The notes beneath the pieces were generated by a model. It saw only the letters and a list, made by a program, of their open reading frames with translations. It was not told where the DNA came from and ran no database searches. From Streptomyces solicavernae (lineage in GTDB: Bacteria; Actinomycetota; Actinomycetes; Streptomycetales; Streptomycetaceae), in contig NZ_JASCIR010000009.1 of assembly GCF_029968095.1 (NCBI RefSeq), forward strand, positions 169,076-233,075: 64,000 bases of DNA. Direction: 5' to 3'. Shown piece by piece: positions 51,641 to 60,218 of the stretch. The position numbers and the translations under genes are program-made. Every line of letters begins with the position of its first letter. Positions within the stretch are counted from its first letter, which is position 1.

Positions 51641-52984
51641 ATGACCACGACGGCCTGGGCCAAGAAGACCGCGACGACCGGCACGCAAGCCCCCGGAGGC
51701 AGCGGCGCGAACGGCGAACGCGACGAACGCGACGAACGCGACGAACGCGACGAGCGCGACGAACGCAGCCAGCACGGCCAGCACGGCCAGCACGGCGAGC
51801 GCAGCCAGCACGGCCAGCGCAGCGAGCCTGCCGCCCCTGCCGAAACGGTCCTGCAAGACCCCCCGCCCCGCCCCCCGCACCCCCCGGCCACGCCCTCCTT
51901 CACCATCTCCGCGGACGGCGCGTACGCCGCCCGCCTCGCCCCGCACGGCGACCGCGGGGATGCGTGGTGCCCCGAGCGCTGGACCCTCGACGGCCCCGAG
52001 CCGTACGCCGTCCCGCTCCCCCTCGACAAGGCCGAGGAGTACGGCACCGAGGTGCTCGCGATGGCCGACGGCCGGGTCCTCGTGCACCGCGCCGTCGCGG
52101 AGCGGCAGTCGTTCTCGCTGCTCTACCCGACCGGCCCCGGCACCGGCGAGCACGTCCTGGGCGCCCTGGAGTGCGCGGAGTTGAGCCTCCTGACGCCCTC
52201 GCCGGGCGGCTCCCGCGCGTACGCCCTGGCCCCCGGAGCGCACTCCACCGCGGTGTGGCTGGTCGCGGGCGGCGCCTTCGGGCCCGAGCGGGTCGCCGAG
52301 GTGCCCGGCCGCTGCACGGGCGGGGTGTGGCTGGACCGCGCAGGCCGGATGCTCGCCCTCGACCAGGAGCTGGACGGCCGTACGAAAGCGGTCGCCGTCG
52401 ACCTGGAGCGCGGCGGCGAGGTCACGCCGCTGCTGCAGATCGCCGAGGCGAGCGACGACCGGCTGCTGCTCGCCGACGCGGCCGGCGGCCTGATCCTGGT
52501 CCGCTCCGACGCCCCGGGCCACGACCGGCTCGGCTGGGGCGTGCTCGGCTCGACGCTGCCCGTCCGCTTCCCCGAGTGCCTGCGCCTTCCGGACTGCGCG
52601 GTGACCCCGTTCGCGATCCAGCCGGGGCAGGTCCTGATGCCCGAGCACTGCGCGGTGGCGCTGCGGATCGACGGCCCGGCGGGTACGTGGATCGGGCTCT
52701 GGCGGCCCGTCGAGCGCCGCGTCCACCACATCGCCGCGCCCCAAGGCTGGCTGACCGGCGCCGGGTTGTGGACGCCCGACGGCGAACTCCGGCTCCCGTA
52801 CGCCACGGACGCCGAGCCCTGTGGCGTGGCCCGGGTCATGGCGCCGCCCCCGGCCCCGCCCGAACCGGCTCCCGCGCCCGCGCCCGCGCCCGCGCCACGA
52901 CCCGTCCCGTTGCAGCAGGCGCCCCTCCAGCAGGCCCTGCTCATGCGGCGGATCGCGCGCCGCATCCAGCACGCGGAGGCGTGA
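51641..52984 (+). CDS. Hypothetical beta-propeller-like protein with repetitive N-terminus
   Basis: 447 residues. Residues about 25-60 are low complexity: ERD repeated five or six times, then QHG/SQHG repeats, encoded by tandem CGACGAACG and CAGCACGGC units (51718-51825). The body (residues 85-405) has repeated short blades such as ISADGAYAARLAPHGDRGDAW, GGVWLDRAGRMLALDQELDG and LWTPDGELRLPYATD, suggesting a beta propeller. A Pro-Ala linker and a basic C-terminal helix follow. GGAGGTGA precedes the ATG. It is divergent from the iron-uptake gene and may share its iron-regulated region. Function unknown. Confidence 0.8.
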   Translation: MTTTAWAKKTATTGTQAPGGSGANGERDERDERDERDERDERSQHGQHGQHGERSQHGQRSEPAAPAETVLQDPPPRPPHPPATPSFTISADGAYAARLAPHGDRGDAWCPERWTLDGPEPYAVPLPLDKAEEYGTEVLAMADGRVLVHRAVAERQSFSLLYPTGPGTGEHVLGALECAELSLLTPSPGGSRAYALAPGAHSTAVWLVAGGAFGPERVAEVPGRCTGGVWLDRAGRMLALDQELDGRTKAVAVDLERGGEVTPLLQIAEASDDRLLLADAAGGLILVRSDAPGHDRLGWGVLGSTLPVRFPECLRLPDCAVTPFAIQPGQVLMPEHCAVALRIDGPAGTWIGLWRPVERRVHHIAAPQGWLTGAGLWTPDGELRLPYATDAEPCGVARVMAPPPAPPEPAPAPAPAPAPRPVPLQQAPLQQALLMRRIARRIQHAEA

Positions 52985-53163
52985 ACGCCCCCGAGCGGAA
53001 GGGCCGCGTGCAAGGGGTTCGCACGGCGTGCCGGGCACGGCTTCCGAACCGTTACGAAGGCGTGCCACAACCCGTTATGCACCTGGCGTGATTGCCGCGT
53101 ACAGGACAGTTAGACTCGCCCGGCTGTCCTTTGACGATCTTCTTACGGGGTGACATTTTTCCC

Positions 53164-53340
53164 ATGACCGAGAACAGCGACGTGCCCACGGAGCAGTCCG
53201 CTCCGGATGCCGCGGCAGAGCAGCGCGGGCACGGCAGGCACCGCGGTCCGGTGTCCGTCCAGGACGTCCCGGAGCAGGCTCCGGCACCGCGCGGCCGGCA
53301 CCGCAAGCCGTCCGACGAACGCCGCTCGGAAGCGGCGTAA
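53164..53340 (+). CDS. Small conserved hypothetical protein, Glu/Arg/His-rich
   Basis: 58 residues from ATG 53164: MTENSDVPTEQSAPDAAAEQ, then RGHGRHRGPVSVQDVPEQAP and RGRHRKPSDERRSEAA. Acidic first half, basic second half, probably disordered. Similar tiny proteins ending GRHRKPSE are familiar in Streptomyces. TTGACG at 53131 and a strong terminator after it support expression as a single gene. Confidence 0.7.
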   Translation: MTENSDVPTEQSAPDAAAEQRGHGRHRGPVSVQDVPEQAPAPRGRHRKPSDERRSEAA

Positions 53341-53368
53341 GCAGTCTTCTTCCGTTTTCTTCCGACGC

Positions 53369-53413
53369 CAACGCGCCCCCCTGAAGCCCGCTCGGGCCTC
53401 GGGGGGCGCGTTG
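53369..53413. terminator. Strong hairpin between the small gene and the SDR gene
   Basis: CAACGCGCCCCCC (53369-53381) pairs with GGGGGGCGCGTTG (53401-53413), with a further inner GCCCG/CGGGC stem. It lies between convergent stops at 53340 and 53428. Confidence 0.88.
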
Positions 53414-53427
53414 CTTTCGAGGGAGAA

Positions 53428-54369
53428 TCACCCCTTCTTGAGCCCCAGCACCTCCGACGCCCCGAACGTCTCATTCGCCGGCCGGTCCGCGTAGTACGGG
53501 GACAGCACCTCATCCAGCTCCCCGTACGAGAACACCTCCTTCGCCGCGTCGAACTTCGCCGCCACGCGCGGCCGTTCGACGACGGCGACCATCCCCCCGT
53601 GCACGACGAGCAGCTGCCCGTTGACCCGCGCGGCGGCAGGCCCGGCGAGGTACCCGACCAGCGGGGCCACGTGTTCCGGGGCCAGCGGGTCGAGCGCGTC
53701 GCCCTCGGGCTCGTTGAACCCGGCGAAGACGTCCTCCGTCATCCGCGTACGGGCGCGCGGGCAGATCGCGTTGGCCGTGACGCCGTACTTGCCGAGGGCG
53801 AGCGCCGACGACGTGGTGAGGCCGACGATCCCGCCCTTGGCCGCCGCATAGTTGGGCTGCCCGGCCGAGCCCGCGAGGAAGGCCTCCGACGACGTGTTGA
53901 CGATCCGGCCGTAGACCGGGCCTCCGGTCTCCTTGGCGCGGGCGCGCCAGTGCACCGAGGCGAAGTGGGTGGTGTTGAAGTGCCCCTTGAGGTGGACGCG
54001 GATCACCGAGTCCCACTCCTCCTCGCCCATGGAGAAGATCATCCGGTCCCGCAGGATGCCCGCGTTGTTGACCAGGATGTCGAGCTTCCCGTACGTGTCG
54101 AGCGCCGACTGCACGAGCGCGCGGGCCTGTTCGTGGTCCGCCACGTCGCCGAGGTGTGCGATCGCCTCCCCGCCCGCGGCGCGGATCTCGGCGGCGACCT
54201 CCTCCGCGGGCGCGGCCGAGGCCTCCCCGGAGCCGTCCCGCCCCGGCTGTCCGAAGTCGTTGACGACGACGCTCGCGCCGAGCCGGGCCAGCTCCAGGGC
54301 CTCCGCCCGGCCGAGGCCGCGGCCCGCTCCGGTGACGACCGCCGACAGACCGGCAAGTGGCTGTGACAT
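53428..54369 (-). CDS. SDR oxidoreductase, Hsd4A-like 3-hydroxyacyl-CoA dehydrogenase
   Basis: 313 residues: AVVTGAGRGLGRAEALELARLGA, VVNDFGQPG, DILVNNAGILRDRMIFSMGEE, NTSSEAFLAG and YAAAKGGI. The long insertion VHWRARAKETGGPVYGRIVN and the C-terminal segment beyond residue 265 are typical of the multifunctional-enzyme-2/17beta-HSD4-like dehydrogenases used in steroid and fatty-acid side-chain oxidation. AAAGGACC precedes the ATG. Last gene of the MaoC-ADH-SDR unit. Specific substrate is inference from the neighbours. Confidence 0.9.
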   Translation of the reverse strand: MSQPLAGLSAVVTGAGRGLGRAEALELARLGASVVVNDFGQPGRDGSGEASAAPAEEVAAEIRAAGGEAIAHLGDVADHEQARALVQSALDTYGKLDILVNNAGILRDRMIFSMGEEEWDSVIRVHLKGHFNTTHFASVHWRARAKETGGPVYGRIVNTSSEAFLAGSAGQPNYAAAKGGIVGLTTSSALALGKYGVTANAICPRARTRMTEDVFAGFNEPEGDALDPLAPEHVAPLVGYLAGPAAARVNGQLLVVHGGMVAVVERPRVAAKFDAAKEVFSYGELDEVLSPYYADRPANETFGASEVLGLKKG

Positions 54370-54430
54370 CAAGGTCCTTTCTCAGTGAGGCAAGTGAGGG
54401 AGTTGAGCGGCTGCCGTACGGCGGGCAGGG

Positions 54431-55507
54431 TCAGAGTTCGATACAGGTGCGCAGGGCCTCGCCGCTGCGCATCTGGTCGAGCGCGTCGTTGACCGAGGCG
54501 AGCGGCACGCGGTGCGTGATCAGGCCCTCCAGGTCGATCCGTCCCGCCCGCCACAGCGCGATGGCCCGCTCGTACGAGGTGAGGACGTCACCGCCGCCGT
54601 ACATGGACGGCAGGATGCGCTTCTCGTCGAAGAACAGCTCGAACATATTGACCTGCAGGAAGTCGTCGAGCGCCCCCGCGCCGACCACGCACAGGGTGCC
54701 GCCGCGCCGGGTGTTCTCGTACGCGGCACGGGCGGTGGCGGACTTGCCGACGACCTCGAAGACGTAGTCGAAGCCCTCGCCGGAGGTGAGACGCTGCTTG
54801 GCGTCGTCGAGCGCGTCCGGGGCGACCGCCTCCGTGGCGCCGAACCGGAGCGCCGCCTCGCGCCGTGACGCGACCGGGTCGACGGCGACGATCTGCGCGG
54901 CGCCCTTGAGCCGCGCGCCCTGGATCGCGGAGATCCCGACGCCGCCGCAGCCGATCACCGCGACCGACGAACCGGCCCTGACATCGGCGGTGTTGACGGC
55001 CGCGCCGAGCCCCGTGGTGACGCCGCAGCCGATGAGGGCGGCGATGTCGAAGGGCACGTCGTCCGGGATGGGCACGGCGCACTTGGCGTCGACGACGACC
55101 TCTTCGGCGAAGGTGCCGGTCCCGGCGAAGCCGAACACGTCCCCCGCGGCGCGCTTGAAGTTGGGCACCCCGGCGTTCATGAACCCGGCGAGGCACAGGT
55201 GCGTCTGGCCCCGCCTGCACGACGGGCACGCCCCGCAGGCGGGCAGCCAGCAGACCAGGACGCGGTCGCCGGGCCCGACGTGCGTGACGCCCTCGCCGAC
55301 GTCGACGATCTCGCCGGCGCCCTCGTGCCCCGGCACGAACGGCCCGGGCTGCGGCAGCACGCCGTTCATCGCGGAGAGGTCCGAGTGGCAGAGCCCCGTG
55401 GCCCGTACCCGGATCTTCACCTTCCCCGCACCGAACCCCACCGCCTCGACGTCGTCGAGGACCTCCAGCTTCTCCTGGCCTGTCTCGTGCAGTACGGCTG
55501 CGCGCAT
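54431..55507 (-). CDS. Zinc-dependent alcohol dehydrogenase (MDR family)
   Basis: 358 residues from ATG 55507 (MRAAVLHETGQEKLEV). Catalytic zinc ligands in GLCHSDLSAM and GHEGAGEI; structural zinc Cys cluster CGACPSCRRGQTHLC; cofactor motif VAVIGCGGVGISAI. It resembles class III-like ADHs near lipid degradation genes in actinobacteria and may oxidise a primary alcohol, for example one made by a P450; the last point is inference. 61 bases upstream of the SDR gene and 159 downstream of MaoC. Confidence 0.93.
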   Translation of the reverse strand: MRAAVLHETGQEKLEVLDDVEAVGFGAGKVKIRVRATGLCHSDLSAMNGVLPQPGPFVPGHEGAGEIVDVGEGVTHVGPGDRVLVCWLPACGACPSCRRGQTHLCLAGFMNAGVPNFKRAAGDVFGFAGTGTFAEEVVVDAKCAVPIPDDVPFDIAALIGCGVTTGLGAAVNTADVRAGSSVAVIGCGGVGISAIQGARLKGAAQIVAVDPVASRREAALRFGATEAVAPDALDDAKQRLTSGEGFDYVFEVVGKSATARAAYENTRRGGTLCVVGAGALDDFLQVNMFELFFDEKRILPSMYGGGDVLTSYERAIALWRAGRIDLEGLITHRVPLASVNDALDQMRSGEALRTCIEL

Positions 55508-55563
55508 GGTGCGGCTCCTCTCGTACGTCAACTGGGCCTGTTCGTACGTCAGTTGTGCCCGGA

Positions 55564-55675
55564 CTCGGTCACGTGCGCTCGGTCACGTGCGCTCGGTCAC
55601 GTGTGCGCGGTCATGCGTGCGCGGTCATGCGTGCGCGGTCATGCGTGCGCGGTCATGCGTGCGCGGTCATGCGTA
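55564..55675. repeat. 14-bp unit x8 ending over the MaoC stop codon
   Basis: Three units of CTCGGTCACGTGCG type (55564-55605) followed by five of CGCGGTCATGCGTG type (55606-55675). The last unit contains the reverse complement of the TGA at 55667-55669 and the last codons of the MaoC gene. The array fills most of the gap to the ADH gene. Confidence 0.93.
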
Positions 55676-56521
55676 CTCGACCAGCGTGTCCGCGAGGACC
55701 GGCGCGTCGTCCCGCTCCACCGCGCTCACCGCGACCTGCACGCGCCCCTCGCCCTCCCACATCCGCAGCCGCAGCGTCTCCCCCGGGAAGACCACCCCGG
55801 CGAACCGCGTGGTGTACGAGCGCACCCGCGACACGTCCCCGCCGAGCACCGTGTCCACGACCGCCTTGAGCGTCATGCCGTACGTGCACAGCCCGTGCAG
55901 GATCGGCCGGTCGAACCCGGCGAGCTTCGCGAACTCCGGGTCGGCGTGCAGCGGGTTCCAGTCGCCGGAGAGCCGGTAGAGGAGGGCCTGGTCCTCGCGG
56001 ATCGGGCGCTCCTCGACACGGTCGGGCGCGCGGTCGGGCAGGTCGAGGCGTGCCGAGGGCCCGCGCTCACCGCCGAAGCCGCCTTCTCCCCGTACGAAGA
56101 TCTGGGTGTCGCAGGTCCACAGCGGCCCGTCGGCGTCGGCCACGTCGGAGCGCATCACGATCACCGCGGCCTTGCCCTTGTCGTACACCGCGGGGATCGT
56201 CGAGGTCTGAACGGCCTTGCCGGACACGGGGATCGGGCGGTGCAGGGTGACGGTCTGGCCGCCGTGCAGGACGTGCGCGAGGTTCACGTCGACGCCGGGC
56301 GCGGAGAGCCCTCCGGCCACGGCCATGCCCCCGCCCGCGACGGTGGCGAAGCTGGGCAGCACGTGCAGCTTCGACTCCAGGGTGTAGCGCAGCTCGTCGG
56401 GGTCGGTGGCGGGCAGGCCCGCGCCGAGGCCCAGGTGGTAGAGCTGGATGTCCTTGTGGTCCCAGGCGATGTCGGTGCTGCGGGGCTCGGCGGCTACGGC
56501 CTTGGCGGCATCAATGGGCAT
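55667..56521 (-). CDS. MaoC-type enoyl-CoA hydratase, Hsd4B-like
   Basis: 284 residues with two hot-dog domains. N-terminal MPIDAAKAVAAEPRSTDIAW, then DIQLYHLGLGAG. The catalytic (R)-hydratase motif is in the C-terminal half: YRLSGDWNPLHADPEFAKLAGFDRPILHGLCTYG near residue 195-228, with Asp and His present. Length and layout match actinobacterial Hsd4B/HTD2-type hydratases acting on steroid or fatty acyl-CoA. Promoter carries a perfect KstR-type palindrome and a TGACG inverted repeat. Confidence 0.93.
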   Translation of the reverse strand: MPIDAAKAVAAEPRSTDIAWDHKDIQLYHLGLGAGLPATDPDELRYTLESKLHVLPSFATVAGGGMAVAGGLSAPGVDVNLAHVLHGGQTVTLHRPIPVSGKAVQTSTIPAVYDKGKAAVIVMRSDVADADGPLWTCDTQIFVRGEGGFGGERGPSARLDLPDRAPDRVEERPIREDQALLYRLSGDWNPLHADPEFAKLAGFDRPILHGLCTYGMTLKAVVDTVLGGDVSRVRSYTTRFAGVVFPGETLRLRMWEGEGRVQVAVSAVERDDAPVLADTLVEYA

Positions 56522-56566
56522 GGGGACACGGCTCCTTGTGGTTCGCGGGGTGGCGCGTTCGCGGCG

Positions 56567-56633
56567 ATGCGTTCGTACGGATGCGTCGTACGGATGCGTC
56601 GTACGGATGCGTCGTACGGATGCGTTCGTACGG
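56567..56633. repeat. 13/14-bp unit x5 upstream of the MaoC gene
   Basis: ATGCGTTCGTACGG, three ATGCGTCGTACGG and a final ATGCGTTCGTACGG in tandem, between the MaoC start and its promoter palindromes. It would be transcribed in the 5' leader of the operon. Confidence 0.92.
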
Positions 56634-56706
56634 GCGAAGACCTCGGCGCGACCGTCCGCACCGTCAGCCGCACCGAGGCCGTCCTCGACCGGCCCGGCGC
56701 GCGGTT

Positions 56707-56722
56707 CTAGAACGCGTTCTAG
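56707..56722. promoter_or_regulatory. Perfect KstR-type palindrome CTAGAACGCGTTCTAG
   Basis: A 16-bp perfect dyad containing TAGAACGCGTTCTA, which fits the mycobacterial KstR motif TNNAACNNGTTNNA. It lies 185 bp upstream of the MaoC start, in the 313-bp divergent gap shared with the response-regulator gene. No kstR gene is in the window. Confidence 0.8.
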
Positions 56723-56775
56723 GCCGTTGGGCACCATGTATAACGCAGCCCAATGCCGTTGTGAAGACGTTCAGC

Positions 56776-56788
56776 TGACGCAATGTCA
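56776..56788. promoter_or_regulatory. Inverted repeat TGACG-CAA-TGTCA
   Basis: Lies in CTGACGCAATGTCAGA, which matches CTGACGGAAGGTCAGA upstream of the acyl-CoA dehydrogenase in 14 of 16 positions. It is 46 bp upstream of the response-regulator ATG. Confidence 0.65.
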
Positions 56789-56834
56789 GATCAGCCCGGG
56801 TGCCCGAACCACCCTATATCCCTAATCTGGGCAT

Positions 56835-57320
56835 ATGACCGAGATGCCCCATGACCATCGCCCCGCCAAGAGCGTGCGCGTCCTGCTCGCCGAGGACCCG
56901 AGCGTGACCGGGGGCGCGCTCGCCCTGCTGCTCGGCATGGAGCCGGACCTGCAGGTGGTCGCGCAGGTCGGGGCGGGCGACCGGGTCGCGGCCGAGGCGC
57001 TGACCGTGCGTCCGGACGTGGCGCTGCTCGATGTGGAACTGCCGGGGCGGGACGGCCTGGAGGCGGCGGCGGAGCTGCGCGCGGAGTGCCCGGAGTGCGC
57101 GGTGCTGATCCTCACGACCTTCGGCCGGCCCGGGCTGCTGCGCAGCGCCCTCGCTGCGGGCGCGGCGGGCCTGTTGGTCAAGGACGGGCCGGTCGAGGAG
57201 CTGGCCGAGGCGATCCGGCGGGCGCTGCGCGGCGAGACGGTGGTCGACCCTGCGCTCGCGGCGGCCGCACGCCGTGAGCAGCCCCCGTCAGCACCCCATG
57301 AGCAGCCCCCGTCAGGCTGA
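56835..57320 (+). CDS. Receiver-only response regulator, NarL/DesR-like, HTH missing
   Basis: 161 residues. A complete receiver domain: acidic Asp in LLAEDPSVTG, phospho-acceptor Asp in ALLDVELPGRDG near residue 62, Thr in LILTTFG and Lys in GLLVKDGPVEEL. It then reads GETVVDPALAAAARREQ, the usual linker to a LuxR-type HTH, but stops at once with a repeat-encoded EQPPSAPHEQPPSG tail. No room remains for the HTH before the convergent MFS gene. TAATCT (56823-56828) lies seven bases before the ATG, so the transcript may be leaderless. No partner kinase is visible. Confidence 0.85.
   Translation: MTEMPHDHRPAKSVRVLLAEDPSVTGGALALLLGMEPDLQVVAQVGAGDRVAAEALTVRPDVALLDVELPGRDGLEAAAELRAECPECAVLILTTFGRPGLLRSALAAGAAGLLVKDGPVEELAEAIRRALRGETVVDPALAAAARREQPPSAPHEQPPSG
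57275..57315. repeat. 17-bp direct repeat over the stops of two convergent genes
   Basis: TGAGCAGCCCCCGTCAG at 57275-57291 and 57299-57315. The second copy contains the MFS stop (reverse complement at 57312-57314) and borders the response-regulator stop at 57318-57320. Confidence 0.88.
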
Positions 57321-58763
57321 GGCGCTGCGCCGCCCCGCCGTGCCGCGCGGCATCCACAGCAGCATCACGACGACCCCGGCGGCCAGCAGGAACGCACTGG
57401 TACGGAACGCCGCCGCGTACCCCTCCGTCAGCGCCTCGGGGCCCGCCGAGCCGTGCGCGCCGGACGCGGCGACCGTGGAGAGCACGCTGAGGCCGAGCGC
57501 GCCGCCCATGGTGCGGGAGGTGTTGATGAGGCCGGAGACCAGGCCCGCGTCGCCGGGTTCCGCGCCGGAGGTGGCGAGGGAGGCGAGCGGCGTGGAGGCG
57601 AGGCCCGCGCCGAGCATCATCACGATGCCGGGCAGCATGATCGACGTGATGTACGCGCCGTCCGCGCTCATCGCCGCCGACTGCCAGCCGAAGCCCGCCG
57701 CGGCGAGCACGATGCCGAGCATGGACACGTTCTTCGCGCCGAGCCGCGGCATCAGGCGCGGGGCCAGCTTGGAGCCGATGACGATGGTCAGCGAGGACGG
57801 GATGAGCGCGAGCCCGGCCTTCAGCGGCGAGTAGTGCAGAACGTTCTGCGCGTACAGCGTCATGAAGAACCACATGGCGAACATGGCACCGCCGCAGATG
57901 AACATGGACGCGTTGGCGGCCGACACCGACCGCACCCTGAACAGCTTCAGCGGCATCAGCGGCACCCGCGTGCGCGCCTCCACGAGCAGGAACACCAGGA
58001 GCAGTACGAGACCGGCGGCCAGCGGGGCCAGGGTGGCGGGCGCCGTCCAGCCCTCCGCCTCCGTCTGCACGATGCCGTACGCGAGGGTGGCGAGGCCCGC
58101 CGTGACGAGGACCGCGCCCGGCAGGTCGAGGCGGCGGGCCTGGCCGGACCGGCTCTCGCTCAGCCAGACCGCGCCGGCGACGAGGACGAGCGCGCCGACC
58201 GGCACGTTGATGAGCAGCACCCAGCGCCAGGACAACAGGTCGGTGAGGACCCCGCCGACAAGCCCGCCGGCCGCGCCGCCGCCCGCCCCGACCGCGGACC
58301 AGGTGCCGATCGCCCGCACCCGCGCGGGCCCCTCCGGCACGGCCGAGGTGAGGATCGTCAGCGTCGAGGGGGCGAGGATGGCGGCGCCCAGGCCCTGCAC
58401 GGAGCGGGCGACGAGCAGGTGCCAGTCGGCCTGCGCGAGGCCGCCCGCGAGGGAGGCGGCGGTGAACAGACCGAGCCCGACGAGGAACATCCGCTTCCGC
58501 CCGAAGTGGTCCCCGGCCCGGCCGCCGAGCAGCATGAACCCGGCGAAGGCGATGGAGTAGGCGTTGACCACCCACTGCAGCCCGATCGCGCTCATGCCGA
58601 GGTCGGCGCGCATCGACGGCAGCGCGGTGTTGACCACGGACACATCGAGCACGACGAGGAACTGGCCCGCACAGGCGGCGAGCATGACCGCCCACAGGGG
58701 GGCGGTCTTCCGGGTGACGGGGGCTATGCAGGTGTCGGGGGGGCTCTGGACCATGACGGCCAT
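57312..58763 (-). CDS. MFS transporter, DHA2 (14-helix) drug:H+ antiporter family
   Basis: 483 residues from ATG 58763 (MAVMVQSPPDT); ATG 58754 is an alternative. DHA2 motifs: LDVSVVNTALPSMRADLG, VNAYSIAFAGFMLLGGRAGDHFGRKRMFL, RSVQGLGAAILAPSTLTILTS, and motif C-like GGVLTDLLSWRWVLLINVPVG. About 14 helices. Sits between the two halves of the beta-oxidation cluster on the same strand; it may export a toxic intermediate or be unrelated. Confidence 0.93.
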   Translation of the reverse strand: MAVMVQSPPDTCIAPVTRKTAPLWAVMLAACAGQFLVVLDVSVVNTALPSMRADLGMSAIGLQWVVNAYSIAFAGFMLLGGRAGDHFGRKRMFLVGLGLFTAASLAGGLAQADWHLLVARSVQGLGAAILAPSTLTILTSAVPEGPARVRAIGTWSAVGAGGGAAGGLVGGVLTDLLSWRWVLLINVPVGALVLVAGAVWLSESRSGQARRLDLPGAVLVTAGLATLAYGIVQTEAEGWTAPATLAPLAAGLVLLLVFLLVEARTRVPLMPLKLFRVRSVSAANASMFICGGAMFAMWFFMTLYAQNVLHYSPLKAGLALIPSSLTIVIGSKLAPRLMPRLGAKNVSMLGIVLAAAGFGWQSAAMSADGAYITSIMLPGIVMMLGAGLASTPLASLATSGAEPGDAGLVSGLINTSRTMGGALGLSVLSTVAASGAHGSAGPEALTEGYAAAFRTSAFLLAAGVVVMLLWMPRGTAGRRSASA

Positions 58764-58858
58764 GCTCTCAGGAGGCGGACTCCGGATGCATCGGGGCATG
58801 GGCGTACGCACCCTCGGTCGGCGGACCTAGGCCCCGAAAAGGGGCGGGGAGGGGAGAG

Positions 58859-60067
58859 CTAACCCCCCGCCCGCCGCAGCATCGTCACCACAGCCGCCCC
58901 GCCGAGCCCGATGTTGTGCGCGAGCCCGACCCGCGCGCCGGGGACCTGGCGAAGGTCCGCCCGGCCCCGCAACTGCCAGCTCAACTCCGCGACTTGCGCG
59001 AGCCCCGTAGCCCCCAACGGATGCCCCTTGGAGATCAGCCCCCCGGACGGGTTGACGACCCACCGCCCCCCGTACGTCGTCGCCCCGGCCTCGACCAGCT
59101 TCCCGGACTCCCCGTCCTCACACATGCCCAGCGCCTCGTACGTGAGGAGTTCGTTGATGGAGAAGCAGTCGTGCAGCTCGATCACGTCGACGTCCTCGAT
59201 GCCGAGCCCGGACGCCTCGTACACCTGCCGCGCCGCCGCCTTCGACATCGGCTTGCCGACGACGTCGATGCACGAGCCGGAGTCGAAGGAGGCGGCGGTG
59301 TCGGTGGTCATGGCCTGCGCGACGATCTCCACGGCCCGCTCGCCGAGCCCGTGCTGCTCGACGAACCGCTCGGAGACGACCACGGCCGCCGCCGCCCCGT
59401 CCGAGGTGGGCGAGCACTGGAGCTTGGTCAGCGGCCGGTGAATCGTCTTCGCCGCCAGCACCTCCTCGACCGTGTACACGTCCTGGAACTGCGCGTACGG
59501 GTTGTGCGCCGAGTGCCGGTGGTTCTTCGCGCCGACCGCCGCGAGCTGCGCCTCCGTGGTCCCGTACAACTCCATGTGCTCGCGGGCCGCGTCGCCGAAG
59601 ATCTGGGCGGTGGGCGGGGACATCTCGAAGCCGTGCCGCTCGGCCATGATCCCGTAGTGCCGCGCGACGGGTGACGTCTTGCCGAATCCATCAGCGGCTC
59701 CCCCGTCGGCCCCTCCCCCCAGCGCCCCGCGCGCCATCTTCTCGAAGCCGAGCGCCAGCACGCAGTCTTCGAGACCGCCCGCGACGAACTGCCGGGCCAT
59801 CATCAGGGCCGTGGACGCGGTCGCGCAGTTGTTGTTGACGTTGTAGACCGGCACGCCGCTGAGCCCCAGTTCGTACGCGGCGCGCTGCCCGGCCGTGGAC
59901 GCCTGGAAGCAGTAGCCGACGGGCACCTGCCCGACCTGCTCGTACGAGAGCCCCGCGTCCTCAAGGGCCTTGGTGCCGGCCTCCTTGGCCATGTCCCAGT
60001 ACTGCCAGTCCCGCGTCTCGGGCTTCTCGAACCTGGTCATGCCGACACCGACGATGTACGTCTTCAC
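58859..60067 (-). CDS. SCP2-type thiolase / lipid-transfer protein (Ltp-like)
   Basis: 402 residues: [20 protein letters not shown], active-site Cys in [33 protein letters not shown], and [20 protein letters not shown] with the catalytic His. The second Cys of classical thiolases is replaced in the [17 protein letters not shown] end. Such proteins act as thiolases or retro-aldolases in lipid and steroid side-chain degradation. It follows the acyl-CoA dehydrogenase gene after a 17-bp array. Confidence 0.92.
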   Translation of the reverse strand: MKTYIVGVGMTRFEKPETRDWQYWDMAKEAGTKALEDAGLSYEQVGQVPVGYCFQASTAGQRAAYELGLSGVPVYNVNNNCATASTALMMARQFVAGGLEDCVLALGFEKMARGALGGGADGGAADGFGKTSPVARHYGIMAERHGFEMSPPTAQIFGDAAREHMELYGTTEAQLAAVGAKNHRHSAHNPYAQFQDVYTVEEVLAAKTIHRPLTKLQCSPTSDGAAAAVVVSERFVEQHGLGERAVEIVAQAMTTDTAASFDSGSCIDVVGKPMSKAAARQVYEASGLGIEDVDVIELHDCFSINELLTYEALGMCEDGESGKLVEAGATTYGGRWVVNPSGGLISKGHPLGATGLAQVAELSWQLRGRADLRQVPGARVGLAHNIGLGGAAVVTMLRRAGG

Positions 60068-60083
60068 AGCAAGCTCCTCCGGT

Positions 60084-60218
60084 CAGTGGCGTGGGGTCAT
60101 CAGTGGCGTGGGGCCACCAGTGGCGTGGGGCCACCAGTGGCGTGGGGTCATCAGTGGCGTGGGGTCATCAGTGGCGTGGGGTCATCAGTGGCGTGGGGTC
60201 ATCAGTGGCGTGGGGTCA
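60084..60218. repeat. 17-bp unit x8 ending on the acyl-CoA dehydrogenase stop codon
   Basis: CAGTGGCGTGGGGTCAT repeated head to tail from 60084. Units 2 and 3 end in CCAC instead of TCAT. The eighth unit ends with TCA at 60216-60218, the reverse complement of the TGA of the upstream gene. It fills nearly the whole 148-bp gap. Confidence 0.95.

Noticed and set aside
55564..55675. Possible CRISPR-like array
   Set aside because: Units are head-to-tail without unique spacers and no cas genes are present; it is a simple tandem repeat. The same holds for 60084-60218 and 56567-56633.
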